Assembly: GCF_963675165.1 (NCBI RefSeq)
Contig: NC_087387.1
Location: 309,001-373,000 of the forward strand
Length of the DNA stretch: 64,000 nt
Direction of reading: 5' to 3'
From: Halichondria panicea
Lineage: Eukaryota; Porifera; Demospongiae; Suberitida; Halichondriidae
Shown in pieces: positions 1 through 12,900 of this stretch (the first letter of the stretch is position 1; every line of letters begins with the position of its first letter). Under the pieces are notes generated by a model, which saw nothing but the letters and a program-made list of their open reading frames with translations, did no database searches and was not told where the DNA came from. The position numbers and the translations under genes were made by a program.

Positions 1-149
1 TAAACATGTCCAATGGTATCAACTTACACGGCAGATTCTCACAACTTGACTGTGTATAACCTGTGCAAGAGAAATACATATCATCATTACATCATCCCAA
101 TCATTGTGGACCAGTACATAAACGCAATAGTCCTTATATACACCATATT

Positions 150-420
150 GACAGTTACATGTACAACGTTGAAAATGGTCTACACTGACAATAGCTATAC
201 TAACAATAACTTAATTAGGAATGAAAAGCTTTGTACCTGTATTGTGCTAATGTATTAACTACAGGGACCTCACCCAGGAGACTGCATGCATATATACTTG
301 ACAGTTACAAGGCTACATGTACTTATACTGATAGCTATATACAACAACATAATTAGGAATGAAAAGCTGTTTTGTACACGTATTGTATGTGTATTTAACT
401 ACAGGGACCTCCCCCAGGGG
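150..420. repeat. imperfect tandem duplication (~130 bases, two copies)
   Basis: Two neighbouring stretches share the same order of words: acagttaca, then attaggaatgaaaagct, then aactacagggacct followed by a run of c. One is at about 150-285 and the other at about 301-420. They lie 3' of the last visible exon of the Sema gene, so they are probably intronic. Nothing else was recognised in positions 1-438. Confidence 0.6.
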
Positions 421-438
421 ACAGACTAACTACTCTAC

Positions 439-3400
439 CTCAGTGCCACTGGCTGTAGCAGCCGTGTTCTCTCTAATGAACACAAAGTAGAAGTGGTAGT
501 CTTCAGGGCGGGGGGTCCCACCGGACACACTGAGTGCCTCCACTGTGGGGGGTATGTAGTCCGCACGATAGTAGTCCACAAACGTCACAGGTGCTGCGCG
601 CGCGTGGGTGTGTGTGTGTGTGTGTGTGGGAGGGGGTTGATCATTGCTTCTATACGAACATCAGTGTAATTACATAGGATAATTTGTTATGCAAACTAAC
701 TGAGGTCAGGTGATGCATGTACTTACATTTGAGCCATGACTCGTCTATTCTGGTGGTGATGTCAGTGACCACGCTCAAAGATCCGTTACTGGGAGATTGG
801 ACATTATAGAAGGCCATCTGATAGTCACGCCCCACTCCACGATTACCTTGGTAGAAACCAACACCAAAATACGTCGTAGTGTCTGCAGAGGGTAGGGGTC
901 AGGGGTTAGGGGTCAGAGGTCAGTTGAGGGGTCGATAATATACATACTGTGCATTTAAGTACACACCATAATATCGCATGTAATAAATTGATATAATTAT
1001 AATTATTAAACTAACTACAAGATCAAAAGGCAATCATCATAGGAAACTTACCATTTCGAATGAACTCTCCAAACCCTTCAAACTCAGGATAGTAACTAAC
1101 AATGGCGTTGGCAGCGTTCACCGGACCCTGTACAGCTGTGAGCATGTTGCTGGATACCTGTACACAGGAGGTATCAATTAAACTGGGAAGTGTACTTAAT
1201 GGTATGGGGACTCTTTCAGCTGCCATAGCTTGAATTCCGTGTAACCAATTTATGATTTTCTGAACGCTTAGAAAGAGACCTTTCAAATGGTACCATCAAA
1301 GTTCATATTTGAGGGAAAAAAGTATTTGCCAATTTAACGATACCATGGATTATAGCCCATGGTCCAAGGCCGAAATATGACAAATTAGGGCCTCAACCAA
1401 ATTTTGGATTGAAACACATCATTTGAAAGGTCTCTTTCTAAGCTTTCAGAAAATCACAAATATTTTGAAATTGGATCATCAAAACTAAAGTTATGGCTAC
1501 TGAAAGACAATCAACTACGATTGTACACAAACACCAGCTCTAATTACTAGACCAAATTACTGTACCATAAAAACACTCCATGGTCAATTGAACTTTATGA
1601 ACCCACCCATACTGTCAGCCATGTTATACTCACGTCAATAGTCATGCACTGCGGTGGTGAGATACTGGCCTCCGTCCCACACACGAGTACAAGGTTCGTT
1701 TCCATGGGAATTGCCTTGTACAATCTAATGTGGTTCTGACATGTGCGTGTCTACACGACACAGAGAGAGAGAGAGAGCAATGGATAATAAACACACACGT
1801 GCTGTTTGTTTGTTTGTTAAGTAACAAGCCACAGAAGGAAACAGCTGGCCAGGGTACATGTAGCCTGGTAAAGAGGGCATATGCATTGCCAGGTATACAG
1901 CTGTTAGACTTAATAAATTGATCAAAGCATTAAAATTTGGTATTATTAATAAAAGTTCGCTAATGAGCTATTGATATGCATGATGCCATAAAATACTTGA
2001 ACTTCTTGAGTACATGACCTGCTTGTCACCCACCCCTACAGTTGACCTTTGACCTCTTACCCGGTCAGCGCTGTTGACCATGAAGCATTGCTCTGTGTTC
2101 GCGTGTGTAGCATTCCACACCAACTCATCCAGACAGACCAGATTATTGCTCAGCAAGTAGAGCTTGTCCCTGTACAGTGAAGAATCGATACATTATACAA
2201 CTCACTCCCCATATTGTACCATCTCTCAAACCATATACAAGTATACAGTTGTTACAATAACCAGTGAGAGAGCGCTAAAGATACTCATGCTATGAAACAG
2301 CAGGGCATTATAAAAATCAATTTAAAGTACTGTTTGGTGTGATTGTGCTCAGCAGTTGTTTATAGCAGACTCTAATCCAACTAGTAGCTAGACACAACAC
2401 CACAATCACACCATGACTGTGTACACCAATACATTACTAATACATGCAGCCATTTATAAGCGCAGAAGTTGTGAGTTAATTGTAAGAGCCTAGAAAAGAG
2501 AGGTAGCTATTGCACATGATATGATATATACTTACGCTGCTCCAATGAGGATATTTCCAGCGCTAGCCTCGAAGTTGAGCTCACTGATAAAGTAGCTAAC
2601 ATCTGAAGGGAGTGTACAGGGAGAAGAGGGGCTGGCAGTGACGCTGAAATCAGGGAACACTACGCCATTAGCATCTGAGGAGGGGAGGAAGTGAAAACGT
2701 GACATGGCGTACCCTGTTTATAAGCTCTCCATTTCGGGGCTAAAAAATCCTGTTTATGGGTGTACTATTCGTATTTACATATGTACTACTGTAGTTGGAT
2801 TGTGTTGTGCGTTCCAGAATGGATACTGTATTCAGAAGCACGAACAAACACAATGAATGTGTTCAGTTACTTTGTAACCAGGAATGCATAAAACAGCCAC
2901 TCAAACATTTCCCGATACTGCCACAAGAATAACAATTCTTGGGAGTAAACACAACAAAAACCAAGTACAATATAATTATCACACGCACACACCCACACCT
3001 ACGCAGGTTTGTACCAGTACACAATCTACCCTCATACTATACAATATATACTCCCTTATATACATCAATGAGGGACTCAAGTTACAAGGGAACTAGTTGA
3101 ACAATACAGATCTTAGAGCATGCTTGAGAGATAATGTTTTGATAATAAAGTACCCCCCCCCCCCCCACACACACACACACACACAATGAGAGTTACACCA
3201 CACACACACAGTGAGAGTTACACCACATTATACGAGTGTGATTGATTGTTGTGGTGCTAGGTATACGGACCTATGACCTATGACCTTACGTTACACACGC
3301 AGACACTTGTATTTCATGCACCTATATAATACTTCTGTATGCACTTGTATGGGCCTAGCTCACAGCTTCAGCTACGTAACTAGAGTATACAAGTCCAAGC

Positions 3401-6400
3401 TAGTTCTTTGTGATAATTTCTACAAAAAATTGAACAGACACGCCTATCTTTACTCGGTGCATAGACTAGAGGCTGTGTCATGTGCACACACTATTAACAA
3501 CACATGAATCCCCTTCACCCCATTCATGCTTAAATATATTCATTAGTTCAGCTTGAGGGGTGATGGCCGCTGATGGGGGCACTAAACCACAGTACAACAG
3601 TATTCAAATATTAACCAAGGTGTGAGTCTCATAGCCTCAAGCCAAATAGCCAGACAAATTTACCATGTTAATTATATGACCTGTACCCACCAGTACAACA
3701 AGCAACAATGTTGTCTATAATGAAGCCTCCCTCCAACAAGACATGTTAACATGTATGATACAGCCTCCCTCCAACAAGACATGTTAACATGGGGCATGTA
3801 CAACACTAGTTCAAGTACACCCCCCTGGAGTATAGCACTGTAACTTAATACCCCATACACTGCGGAGTGTTGATTACACTATGTACTAGGAATGGTTGGT
3901 ACGAAATGTGAAACCATGATGTGATTTATTCATGATGGAACAGTTACAGTATTGCATCACAGTCACATCACTGACACCATGTTTGGAAGGTTAGAGGCTA
4001 CTGATGAATGGCTCGTGTGAAATGTCTTAAAGAAAGCTTCTTAAAAGTTGTTCAGAGTAGAAACAAAAGCTTTGTGCTTAAGTACATGTCATTGCTCTCT
4101 GCCGGGTGAGTATAATACAATACAGGCAGGAGTGCTCCTGGTACAAGGATAAGAAGTTAGAGCCCTAGATCACCAAAACTGGCTCATCCACAGAGCTAAC
4201 CAGAGAGCTTATAACAATATTCTATTATTAACTAAATGCTACACATCCCATGGTAACAATGTACCCACAATGCAAGTTACTCTAATAAAATTAATGTTAT
4301 TTCATTAGTGTACAAGTCCACAAATGATTAGCAGAGCCTATAATTATATTTGCAGCTTTCAGAGAGTAGCAGTACAACTAACTCCATGGGACACTTTGGC
4401 CACTAAAGGATGTAGAACAAGCCAGGTGGTCAGTCTCTCTCCCTACAGCTGGCCAGGCCAAGCTCAGAGCTTTCATAACACACAAGCCTTATTGACAATC
4501 ACTGGATTAGGGCAGGTGTGAGTATTTGATACGAAAATGGGAGCAGTTTGTTAATTGAGGGCAGGGATGGTTTGGCAAGAGTGCTCTGGCTAATGTGGGG
4601 GACTATTGTGTTAGCTAGGGGAGGGGAGCCAGGCCTTGCTCATAAATGAAGGGAGTGTCATTAGGAACTAGCCACTTCTTTGTTAACAAGTCACCCTACA
4701 CATTGATTGAGTTTCCAGTTGCTAAGTTTTTAATTGGGATTAGAAAGCAGTTAGTATCTATAGTGGGACTAGTATACACACATTCTCTATACAGGCCTTA
4801 GCAACCTTAGCAACCCCCACCACCTGGGCATACAGAGCAGCAGGCCTATCACTCCCCCACCCACAGAGGGCATGACTATTATTCATTATGACCTGTCTTT
4901 CATGACTGCACACACCATTTGTCAACACCCTATAGAGAAAGGTTTGTGTAGCTAATGACCCAGTGAATGGGTGCAGTAACCAACACCTCATTAGGGCATT
5001 CAGGCTCACAGGGAAATATGACAATCAATCTCAAGTGTGTAACAGAATGCCAAGTATAGGGTATACATAAACAATCAGTTAATTTTCCATTAAGGCAAGG
5101 GGAGAGAAACTAACAATGGGTTTTTGTACAGTGGAACAGTATTTTTCATTGCTAACTAAAGCTAGCAATATCACATCATTTATATCCCAATCTATAGTTA
5201 CTGGAACTACAGCTCATAGTTCCTACTACACAGCTTAGGTGTCATATCAAAACAAATTGTTCTAGGAACAAGTATCTTTGAAATTTCATAAGTTGCATGG
5301 TGTTACTAAGAGGAGGTAATACTAGTACATGTAGGTCTTGTGCTTGGTGCAGCAGAGTTCACGCAGAGCTACTAGGGGTCAACTGGAATGCTGGAATCAA
5401 AACACACTTCAACAACAGAAGCTTCTTTCCTCTGTCCCAAAACAGTATTCCATGTACATGTACATGTACAGTAAAGCCACAAACTGGTACCTTAATCATA
5501 TTATTATAGGCAATAAAACTGCACCTGTGGAGATGCAAACCTTGGAAAATGCCACAGGCCTATTTTAACAAGTTAATTTAATTTAATTTGCCCCACCAGC
5601 AGTTATTGACTTACTGCCACATGAGATTTTTATGCAGAAATCAAATCTCTCACTCACAGGTAGTAATCAAGGCTCAAGTACATTGTGTACTAGACTGTAT
5701 TAGAGTAACATGCACTCTCAGTACATGTATACTTGAGCCTTGTATCATAGCTGACAACAACAGTTTCCAAGTGGCTAGCTGCTAAACACAAACAATTCTC
5801 GGAAAGCGATACAATTCAAGCGGACGAAGAACAACAGCTACCTACCGTACACCCCCTACCGTACACACAATTACACGCACATTTCTATTGTCGTTAGCAC
5901 AACAAGTTTACCCAGTTCTGAACAGGTTACAAGTAGGAAATGTCGAGGATGGGATAGGTATGCATGCAATACAGTATTATATATAATAGCCGTGAGGAAG
6001 GGAAAAATCATACAGATCAGAAATCACTGACCTGAGCAAGTACACTATCAAAGAGCTACCAAATGCTGTGTCTACAAGAGTACTCATGAAGATAATTCTA
6101 ATTCTAATAAGTTGACAGACCATACACGGGCTGCTCTCTAAAGAAGCTGCATAAGTGTTTGTTTAGCAGTGACCCACACAGCCTTCGCTGTATACCACAA
6201 AGGGGTTTAAAGAAGCCACATATGATGAGCATCAAAAGAGTCAGAGTCAATAACGAGTATGCCTAGATCTTGTACTAGTAGTAATATTAAGCTTATAAAG
6301 CAAACCTTGTAGTAGGAATAGCAGCTAGTGCTTGGTTGATGGTTAGAAGGGAGGGTACCAGGAAGACTAGGTTGAAATAGAAAACAGGAACACATATTAT

Positions 6401-7909
6401 TACCTACTCGGAAGGTGTAGTGAGATATTACAGACACTCTGGGAATGTAGACACAGACACTGTGATGAGTACAATGTGTAGGTACACAGGTCATCCCTAG
6501 CTACTGTTACACACTGCATGCCCTCTGAGTAATTAAGTGGCCATAGATACTCTCATGCAATACACAGTATAATCATGAGTAAACAATCCAATGTATACTC
6601 AACTAACTGTAACTGTGTGTGCATTTAATTAGTGACTGAGGGTACATGTACAAGCAATTAGAAGCTCTTAAATTGTGATTTAATATACACTAATGCTGAA
6701 TACACAGCACTGACCTACACAGTGTGTAACTGAAGTCATCACCAAGAGAGGAAGGATAGAAGCCAGTGATTAGAGAGGGCCTATAAGGTATAGACTAAAC
6801 CCTCATAGTTCAATCTCCATGGCAGGATGGAGAGGTGTCAATCTACTGTAACAGCATTGCCTATAGGAAAGTCTAAGGAGCCATAGAAACGAACAATTAA
6901 GACTGCATTATTATAGTTTACACCGACATAGTGAAAGTTCCTTTTAAATTAGCTGCAGTTTGGCACCTGACAAATAAGCCTGAGGTAACAAAGAGGCAAC
7001 TAGTTCAATATGGCCTGGTACATCGTGAGACTATTGATGAGTGACTATGGAAACAAGGCTGACTATTAAAAATCACAACAGTTTGGAATAGCATCCCAAC
7101 AGCTGTAAAGGTATAAGGCTTCTGTCATTAAATTAAACCAAACCATGCACAACTCAATTAAAACCATAATTATATTAAAATAACACAAGGGCCTTGAGAA
7201 TGAGAGCACTAATATTGGACCACTAATATTGGACTTACATGTGCCAGGGTGTTTATGGTTGAGCTAACTGTATATTAATATAATAAATGGACAGGACAAA
7301 ACAAATAAATAAACAATTTCACACAATCTAAACAGGCAATGACCACATGTATTGATAGCATGCGATATTCACTGCTGGAGAATAGGACACTATAAATACA
7401 TGCAATTCAGAATAGGGGAGGTCACTGACCAACACAAACCTGCACCAAGGTAACCCATGCACTATAAAGCTTTGTACAGCTTTTTAGTTTCAAATTTGAA
7501 TTGCTCGTTAAAGAATCATTAGATCTGCAAAACATTCCTGTTAATGAAGAACCTTGTGGTAAAATTTACACTAGGATTACAACAGCTTTCCGATAGTTCC
7601 ACAGAATGTTGCAAAGTATTTTGCACCTTCTCTAGCTCTAGCTAGTTAATGTGACACACTTGATATTTAATTAACTACAGAGATATCTATATAAAATATA
7701 ATTATTTGCAGTGTTTGCATTTATACAGTGCATGTTCTGCTTAGACTATTGCAGGAACTATTAACCTACACCTATTTTAATATGCACTCACCACTGTAGG
7801 CGATGTTTGTGGCATCTGTTCTAATGGCATCATATCCACAGTGGGTATTTCTCAAGTGTAGTAGAGCAATCAGGAGGCTTAAGAGCAGCCGGCAATGGCT
7901 CCAGTTCAT
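439..7909 (-). CDS. plexin/semaphorin-like Sema-domain protein, 5' part (gene continues off the left edge)
   Basis: Seven coding exons read on the minus strand: 7909-7792, 2674-2536, 2169-2061, 1735-1634, 1157-1052, 882-727 and 593-439. All have GT-AG borders and compatible phases (295 codons). Exon 1 starts at ATG 7909 and encodes a hydrophobic signal peptide (LLLSLLIALL). The rest fits the first half of a plexin-type Sema propeller: GNILIGAADKLYLLSNN matches the plexin strand with the form V.VGA.N.LYQLS; ETNLVLVCGT and PPQC match the VACGS..QG.C region; TTYFGVGFYQG and HFYFVFIREN match the YF..Y and YFFF.RE strands. The last exon ends at a donor (GAG then GTAGAG), so the apparent TAG just beyond it is intronic. 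The expected role is a secreted or cell-surface guidance or adhesion receptor. The family call is mine from motif order; plexin and semaphorin cannot be separated without the missing C-terminal half. Intron 1 is 5.1 kb, far longer than the others. Confidence 0.75.
1204..1514. mobile_element. R-family foldback element (~310 bases) inside a Sema intron
   Basis: This is a single copy of a repeat that also occurs at 19.8-20.97 kb and 38.92-39.47 kb. Hallmarks are ggactctttcagc at one end, a central near-palindrome ccatggattatagcccatgg, and acctttcaaatg / catttgaaaggt in opposite orientations. Its ends are inverted relative to each other (both lead into a CCAAT-like word followed by a-rich sequence), as in a MITE. 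No ORF is present. Confidence 0.7.
3153..3212. repeat. poly-C tract followed by (CA)n microsatellite
   Basis: A run of about 14 c is followed by roughly ten ca repeats. A short second copy of the phrase acaca.tgagagttacaccaca follows immediately. Confidence 0.8.
3724..3791. repeat. short direct repeat, two copies of ~31 bases
   Basis: The phrase agcctccctccaacaagaca followed by tgttaacatg occurs twice in tandem, separated by a few bases. It lies in the first Sema intron. Confidence 0.8.
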
Positions 7910-8342
7910 GGCTACCAGTGTATCCAGTTGGTGGGGGCTAGAAGACGAGGCTTAGAAGTGCGAGCAGAGCAGAGAGACTTGCACATGAACTTGTTTCAGT
8001 GTTGTTTGGCCCGAGATTATTGTCAACGCCCATTATTACTGGGGGAGGGACACACATTTAACCACGCTCGATCACTAGAGTAGGACGAACGTCACAGCCG
8101 CCGGTAGTAAGTTGGCCACACCCACTTTATAAGGTTTGGCAGCACTTGAAGATTATCCTTCTCTAGCTCTATAACAGATTGACTGCATATGTGATATGTG
8201 AGGGTAAGTATACATTAAGTCTCTTGTAGCCAATGATCATGTGCATTCAGTTGAGCTGTTAAGTTGACATGACCTTGTACACATACACATGCACACACTG
8301 CAGGTATCTCCCACCATATATAGTACGCAAGTCGAGTCCACC
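7910..8342. promoter_or_regulatory. divergent promoter region between the Sema gene and the fucosyltransferase gene
   Basis: The two start codons (7909 minus, 8343 plus) are 433 bases apart and face away from each other, so both transcripts must start in this interval. On the plus side a donor-like gtgagggtaagtat near 8199-8212 and an acceptor-like cactgcag ending at 8302 suggest a 5' non-coding exon. The exact transcription starts cannot be seen. Confidence 0.5.
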
Positions 8343-9608
8343 ATGCCACCTGTCACCAAAAGACCTGGGAATCTTCTGAAATGCCTCGGTTTTGCTATCA
8401 TTATTCAAGTCGCTGTCGGTCTCATACTCGTTGCAAGTGCACTACTGAAAACAGAAACGAATACAAACACGCCTATCAAGTTGTGGTCACGAGAAGTAAT
8501 CACGGAGAACTTAGAAAATCGAGTACCCATCATTCGAGTTCCCTCAATTAAGTCCGCAAAAGAACCTTCACTACCTTCCTCTAAAAAGCCGTCAAAAATG
8601 CCGCTACTTGACAAACCTTCCGAGAAGATATCTATTTCTGAAACCAGCCCAAAGAAAAAGAAAAACAAACCTGATTTAAGTGACAGTGAACCGATAAAAA
8701 TTTTGCAGTGGACCGGTGGAAGAGGAGAGGGACCAGTGAAGAAATGTGATGTACCATGTTTCCACACGTCTGATAGAAGTGCTTCTACGCTCAGTACTGT
8801 ATCCGCCATTGTATTTCATATTCCCTCGTTTGGCGGTAATCCAAGATCTGCGTTAAATGGAAAAGCTAGTCAAGCTCTCACTGTTGCTTTATCCATGGAG
8901 TCGGGCGAATACTATCGACGACAAAAGGACTTATCGGATTACGATCTAACGGTTACGTGCAGTTTTGACAGTGACCTTCCCGTGACGTACTACGGATGGG
9001 ATTACAATCTGTTACTGGACGTGAGTGACTGGCCTTGGGAGAGAAGAGAACCAGCCATCGTATTTGTGGCAAAGAATTGCCATTCGAGGAATCGCAGAGA
9101 AACGCTCGTCAAGATGCTTCAAAAGTACGTGCGTGTCGATTCAGTTTCCTCGTGTATGAATAATCATCAATGGCCGCCGGATATCCCTCGATCAAATAAA
9201 GATGCTCTACAAAAACGATACCTGATGTATTTAGCAGCCGAGAACTCGATTGAAAAAGACTATGTGACGGAGAAAGTATACGGTGGTCTGATCAACGGTG
9301 CTGTTCCCTTGTATCTCGGTTCTCCTACTATAGAAGAATTTGTACCCACTCATTCGGTCATCCCAGTGCCGGCAGATTTCACCGAAGAAGATGTTAAACG
9401 GATTGCCGACATTGCTAAAACGATTATCGCTAACAAGACAGTGTACGAGGAGTGGATTGAGTTTAAAAAGCATCCTTACGAGGAGAAATTCAAGAGGAAG
9501 TTTGCTGTTGCTAACACTCACATTTGGTGTAGATTGTGTCGGAAACTTTATGCCATGAAGAATGGACTAGGATGGGATAAAGAGCTACAAGAAATTATAT
9601 TCGACTAA
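8343..9608 (+). CDS. GT10 family alpha-1,3-fucosyltransferase, Golgi type II membrane protein
   Basis: Single coding exon, 421 aa. I chose ATG 8343 because it sits in a strong context (ccaccATGc); the in-frame ATG at 8289 lies before a likely splice acceptor at 8302. Layout: short cytoplasmic tail, signal-anchor helix around residues 12-36, a lysine/proline/serine-rich stem to about residue 120, then the catalytic domain. Diagnostic GT10 sequence is DYVTEKVYGGLINGAVPLYL near residues 300-320, followed by the P.SVI strand. FVAKNCHSRN and VDSVSSCMNN match the N-lobe block of the FUT10/FUT11 and core-fucosyltransferase type rather than the Lewis type. The enzyme would transfer fucose from GDP-fucose to GlcNAc in glycan chains. 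Acceptor specificity cannot be told from sequence alone. The 3' end converges with INCENP, 380 bases away. Confidence 0.9.
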   Translation: MPPVTKRPGNLLKCLGFAIIIQVAVGLILVASALLKTETNTNTPIKLWSREVITENLENRVPIIRVPSIKSAKEPSLPSSKKPSKMPLLDKPSEKISISETSPKKKKNKPDLSDSEPIKILQWTGGRGEGPVKKCDVPCFHTSDRSASTLSTVSAIVFHIPSFGGNPRSALNGKASQALTVALSMESGEYYRRQKDLSDYDLTVTCSFDSDLPVTYYGWDYNLLLDVSDWPWERREPAIVFVAKNCHSRNRRETLVKMLQKYVRVDSVSSCMNNHQWPPDIPRSNKDALQKRYLMYLAAENSIEKDYVTEKVYGGLINGAVPLYLGSPTIEEFVPTHSVIPVPADFTEEDVKRIADIAKTIIANKTVYEEWIEFKKHPYEEKFKRKFAVANTHIWCRLCRKLYAMKNGLGWDKELQEIIFD

Positions 9609-9988
9609 TTTATTGTTAGAAAAAATCAGATGTGTAATCCTTGACATTCACTGCATGCAATATTATACATGCAACAATTTTGTACATGTTAGTTTGCCTT
9701 TATTATTCTCGACCCAATCACTGTGTATGTGTAATAATTATGTGTTGTGTTATAAGTCCGATGACTCATTTCTCCCTTTATAATTATTTGTATAGCAAAC
9801 ACTGAAACTGCTTTTTCCCCTTATTATTGAAAGATATAATTGAGAATACAATTATCAACACTATGATACAAACGGTGCTCGTAATTACAATCCAGTCACG
9901 ACCATTGCACCGAGGACACAAAGCTAGCTACAGTACAGTACATAACTTCAGCACACAATACATGTAAAATAAAAATATGACAACACAG

Positions 9989-12900
9989 TTAAACAATTCG
10001 GTTCTTTTTTAGAATAGGTGAGTTCCAATGTGCTGAGCTGGTTCGCTGGTAGAAACGCTGTCTCTTTCTCCGAAATATCTTCCCCAGGTTGGGATCTCGG
10101 AGAAGCTGCTCTGGAGGGAATATTTTAGCGATGTCAACTCTGTTCCTGTTCATGTCATCTTCTTGACTCTGCATCATGGCATTCAGGGCATCGGGGTGTG
10201 CCCACATGGGGAGCTCCTGCAAGGGATAAGGATAGTAAAATACATGTACATTATTGTTATAAAGCTCATGCATGTAGATCTACTGTAAGCTGGGTAACTG
10301 TGAAATTAGAAATGCTATAATTAGGTAAGGTACGCCCAGTAAAAAGCTTAAATTTGAATTGAATATGTACAGTGTAGGTAAAGGGTCATCACACAAACAA
10401 ACCTTCTTAGGGTCCTCATCGTCATCAGTAGAATCAGAGGCACTCAGATTAGCAATGTCGTAGTTTTCGTAGCCATAGAGAGGGTCGTTCTCTGCAGGCG
10501 TCATCTCATAGGATATGGGCGGGGCCTTGACAAGAGCAGGGGTGCCTGGCTCCTTGGTGAACGTAGAGTTGAGACGAGAGTCGGCCGGGCTCAGAGCTGT
10601 GGGGGGTGGCATCTGGGTACTACTGTAGTAGGCCTGCAACAGTCTGTTGGTGAAGAGAAATACGGTCATTCTATTTCTACAGTATTTTATTTCCATTTTA
10701 CATGTAAATCCATTCTATAGATATTTTTTAGTATCACTACTCAAAAGCAGCACACAGTGTGTACAATAGGAAACCATGCAGCTAGCAGATGTGTTGTGTT
10801 GCTTTACTACATGTAGCTCACTTGTTTGTTTTCTCACTGCTGCTGCTGTTCCCAGACTTCTCACCAGACTTGATCACATGACTGATCTTGGGAGTCATCA
10901 CGACAGGCACTTTGGCTGCAGTCACTCCTAGCAACTTCTCAAACTGTTTCAAAATCTCCGAGTGCTTGCTCGGTGCATTCTCGGCAGTACGAGCCATCAG
11001 TGTTTCGGCCACCTGCTGTTTTTGTACCTCCTCCTCTCGTTTACGCTTGAGCTCCTCTTGTTGCTCCTCCACTCGCTTGAGATAGCGATCGCGATCTTGC
11101 TTCAATTTCTCACGTCTTTTGATTCTTTTCTCTTCCTCCTACACACACACACAACACACACACTCATTCAGACACTGGTACAAACAATCCAGACAATAAC
11201 ATTGCTTTTACAAAGATTGCACGGCCCAAGAATTACAGAATGCAAGTGGACAACCAAGCAGCCATGAGTGTCAAAGGTAGCAATGAAGCAAGACATGTAC
11301 CAGTACAGTACCTCCATTTCCTTCCTCTTGGTGGCCAGCTCAGTCACCATTCTTCTCTCGTCCTCGAGCTGTTGCAATCTCTTCTTCTGTTGTTCCTCCT
11401 CTTGTTTACGACGAGCCTCGGCAGCCATCATACGCTGGGAGGGTAGGAACAATAACACACAATGAAAGTAATTTAAATGTACACATAATTATGTGTGTGA
11501 ATATTGCGATCTTCAAACTTTGCCATTATCTCTAGTGTAGCTACATGTACGAATCCAATGTACGTATGCTTGGAGGTTAGACTAGACATTTTTGAGGGAG
11601 TTACAATACCTCTTTGAGTTTCTTGTTTTTCTCTTCAATCTCCTTTGCTTTTTTGATGGTGACTTTCTTACTCGGGTCCTGGCTCTGCTGGCCCTGTACA
11701 AGTAACATGTACATTTGACGTACAGTTTTGAACGGAACAAACAGCTGAGGCTAATATTACATGTACACTTGAGATAGCAGCCATGACACTGTGCAGTTCA
11801 CTATACCTAGCCAATAAGTTACTAGGGACTGCAACAACCAACTACCCTCACCACACTGTACCTTAATCTTCTGTTTCTTCTCCTCCTCCTTCTGACGTAG
11901 TGCTGCCTGTTTCTCGGCCACCCTCCGCACACGCTCCTCTCTCTTCTTTATCTTCTCTATCATCTCCTGCTGACGCCGAGTCTTCAGGTCCTCTTGTCGT
12001 TTCTTGCCTTCTTTGTTCTTACGATGGAGCTTGTCGGCCAACTGAGCTTTTTTCTCCTGCACATTCAACAATAAAGATATAATTATGTAGGGCTTGCAAG
12101 TTAGTGTGATAGTAACCACAGCTACGTTACAAATTACCATGACTAGAAGCCAATAATGTTGATCATAATTATACATTTGCATACTCAATACTTACTTCAA
12201 CGGTTTCCACCTTCACTGGTGATTTCTGGGGTATGAACGAGAGCAGCTGATTGGTCCCCGCCTTGTAGACCACACCCTCCATGGGCGTATGGTGAGACTC
12301 ACTTAAAAATGTATAAGACCGAGTTTGGTTCTGTCTGAGGTTCGATTCCGTTCCAGAGTTAGAGCCATCAGTTCCAGTTCCATCTATACAAACAGAAGCA
12401 TACATGTACATTGTACAAGCACACAATCATTGCACACATTACACACGTACTCACATTGCACACAAGTGGAGTGTGTATACATACAAAGCACTGCCATTTA
12501 ACTCTGTAAGCATGTGCTACAAACGCCTAGGTGTACTAATAGTGTGAGGTGACTGTACACACACAGAGAGTTGTGTACACACACGTACAGCTGTATAAAT
12601 GATGGTACAAGTCTCACCTTCACCTGAGTCTCCTCCAAGGGTCTCCTGAGAGCTCTCGCTATTCTCACTGGAGCAAGTCCTCTTCCTGCCACCTCCATTC
12701 CATTCTTCCCCGGCCGACTTCTCCATGTAGCCTGAACGCAGCATTCTCTTACCCAACAACAACCCATCAGCCTCCACATCCTCTTCACACACTTGACCAC
12801 CATTCTCCATCGGATCAGCTGGCTCAGCTACATCATCGACATTAGGTAGGGGAGCAGGTGTGTCTGGCAGGTTTCGAGCACTGGCGTACGTGTTGACTAG

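Larger units (their letters stand above)
2675..7791. other. long first intron of the Sema gene, no gene recognised
   Basis: About 5.1 kb of AT-rich sequence with only short chance ORFs. It contains a poly-C plus (CA)n tract near 3153-3184 and a small direct repeat near 3724-3791. The phases of the flanking exons already match (1/2), so no missing coding exon is needed. I see nothing else that I can support. Confidence 0.6.

Noticed and set aside
431-438. TAG just after the last Sema exon taken as the gene's stop codon
   Set aside because: GAG followed by gtagag is a good donor and the Sema fold would be cut in half; splicing into sequence beyond the window is more likely.
8289-8342. upstream in-frame ATG for the fucosyltransferase
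   Set aside because: It precedes a likely splice acceptor at 8302 and has a weak context, while ATG 8343 has ccacc before it and gives a normal type II anchor.
10888-11465. plus-strand Leu/Ser-rich ORFs opposite INCENP
   Set aside because: Antisense reading of the Glu/Lys/Arg-rich helix exons; the minus strand has matching splice phases and family motifs.
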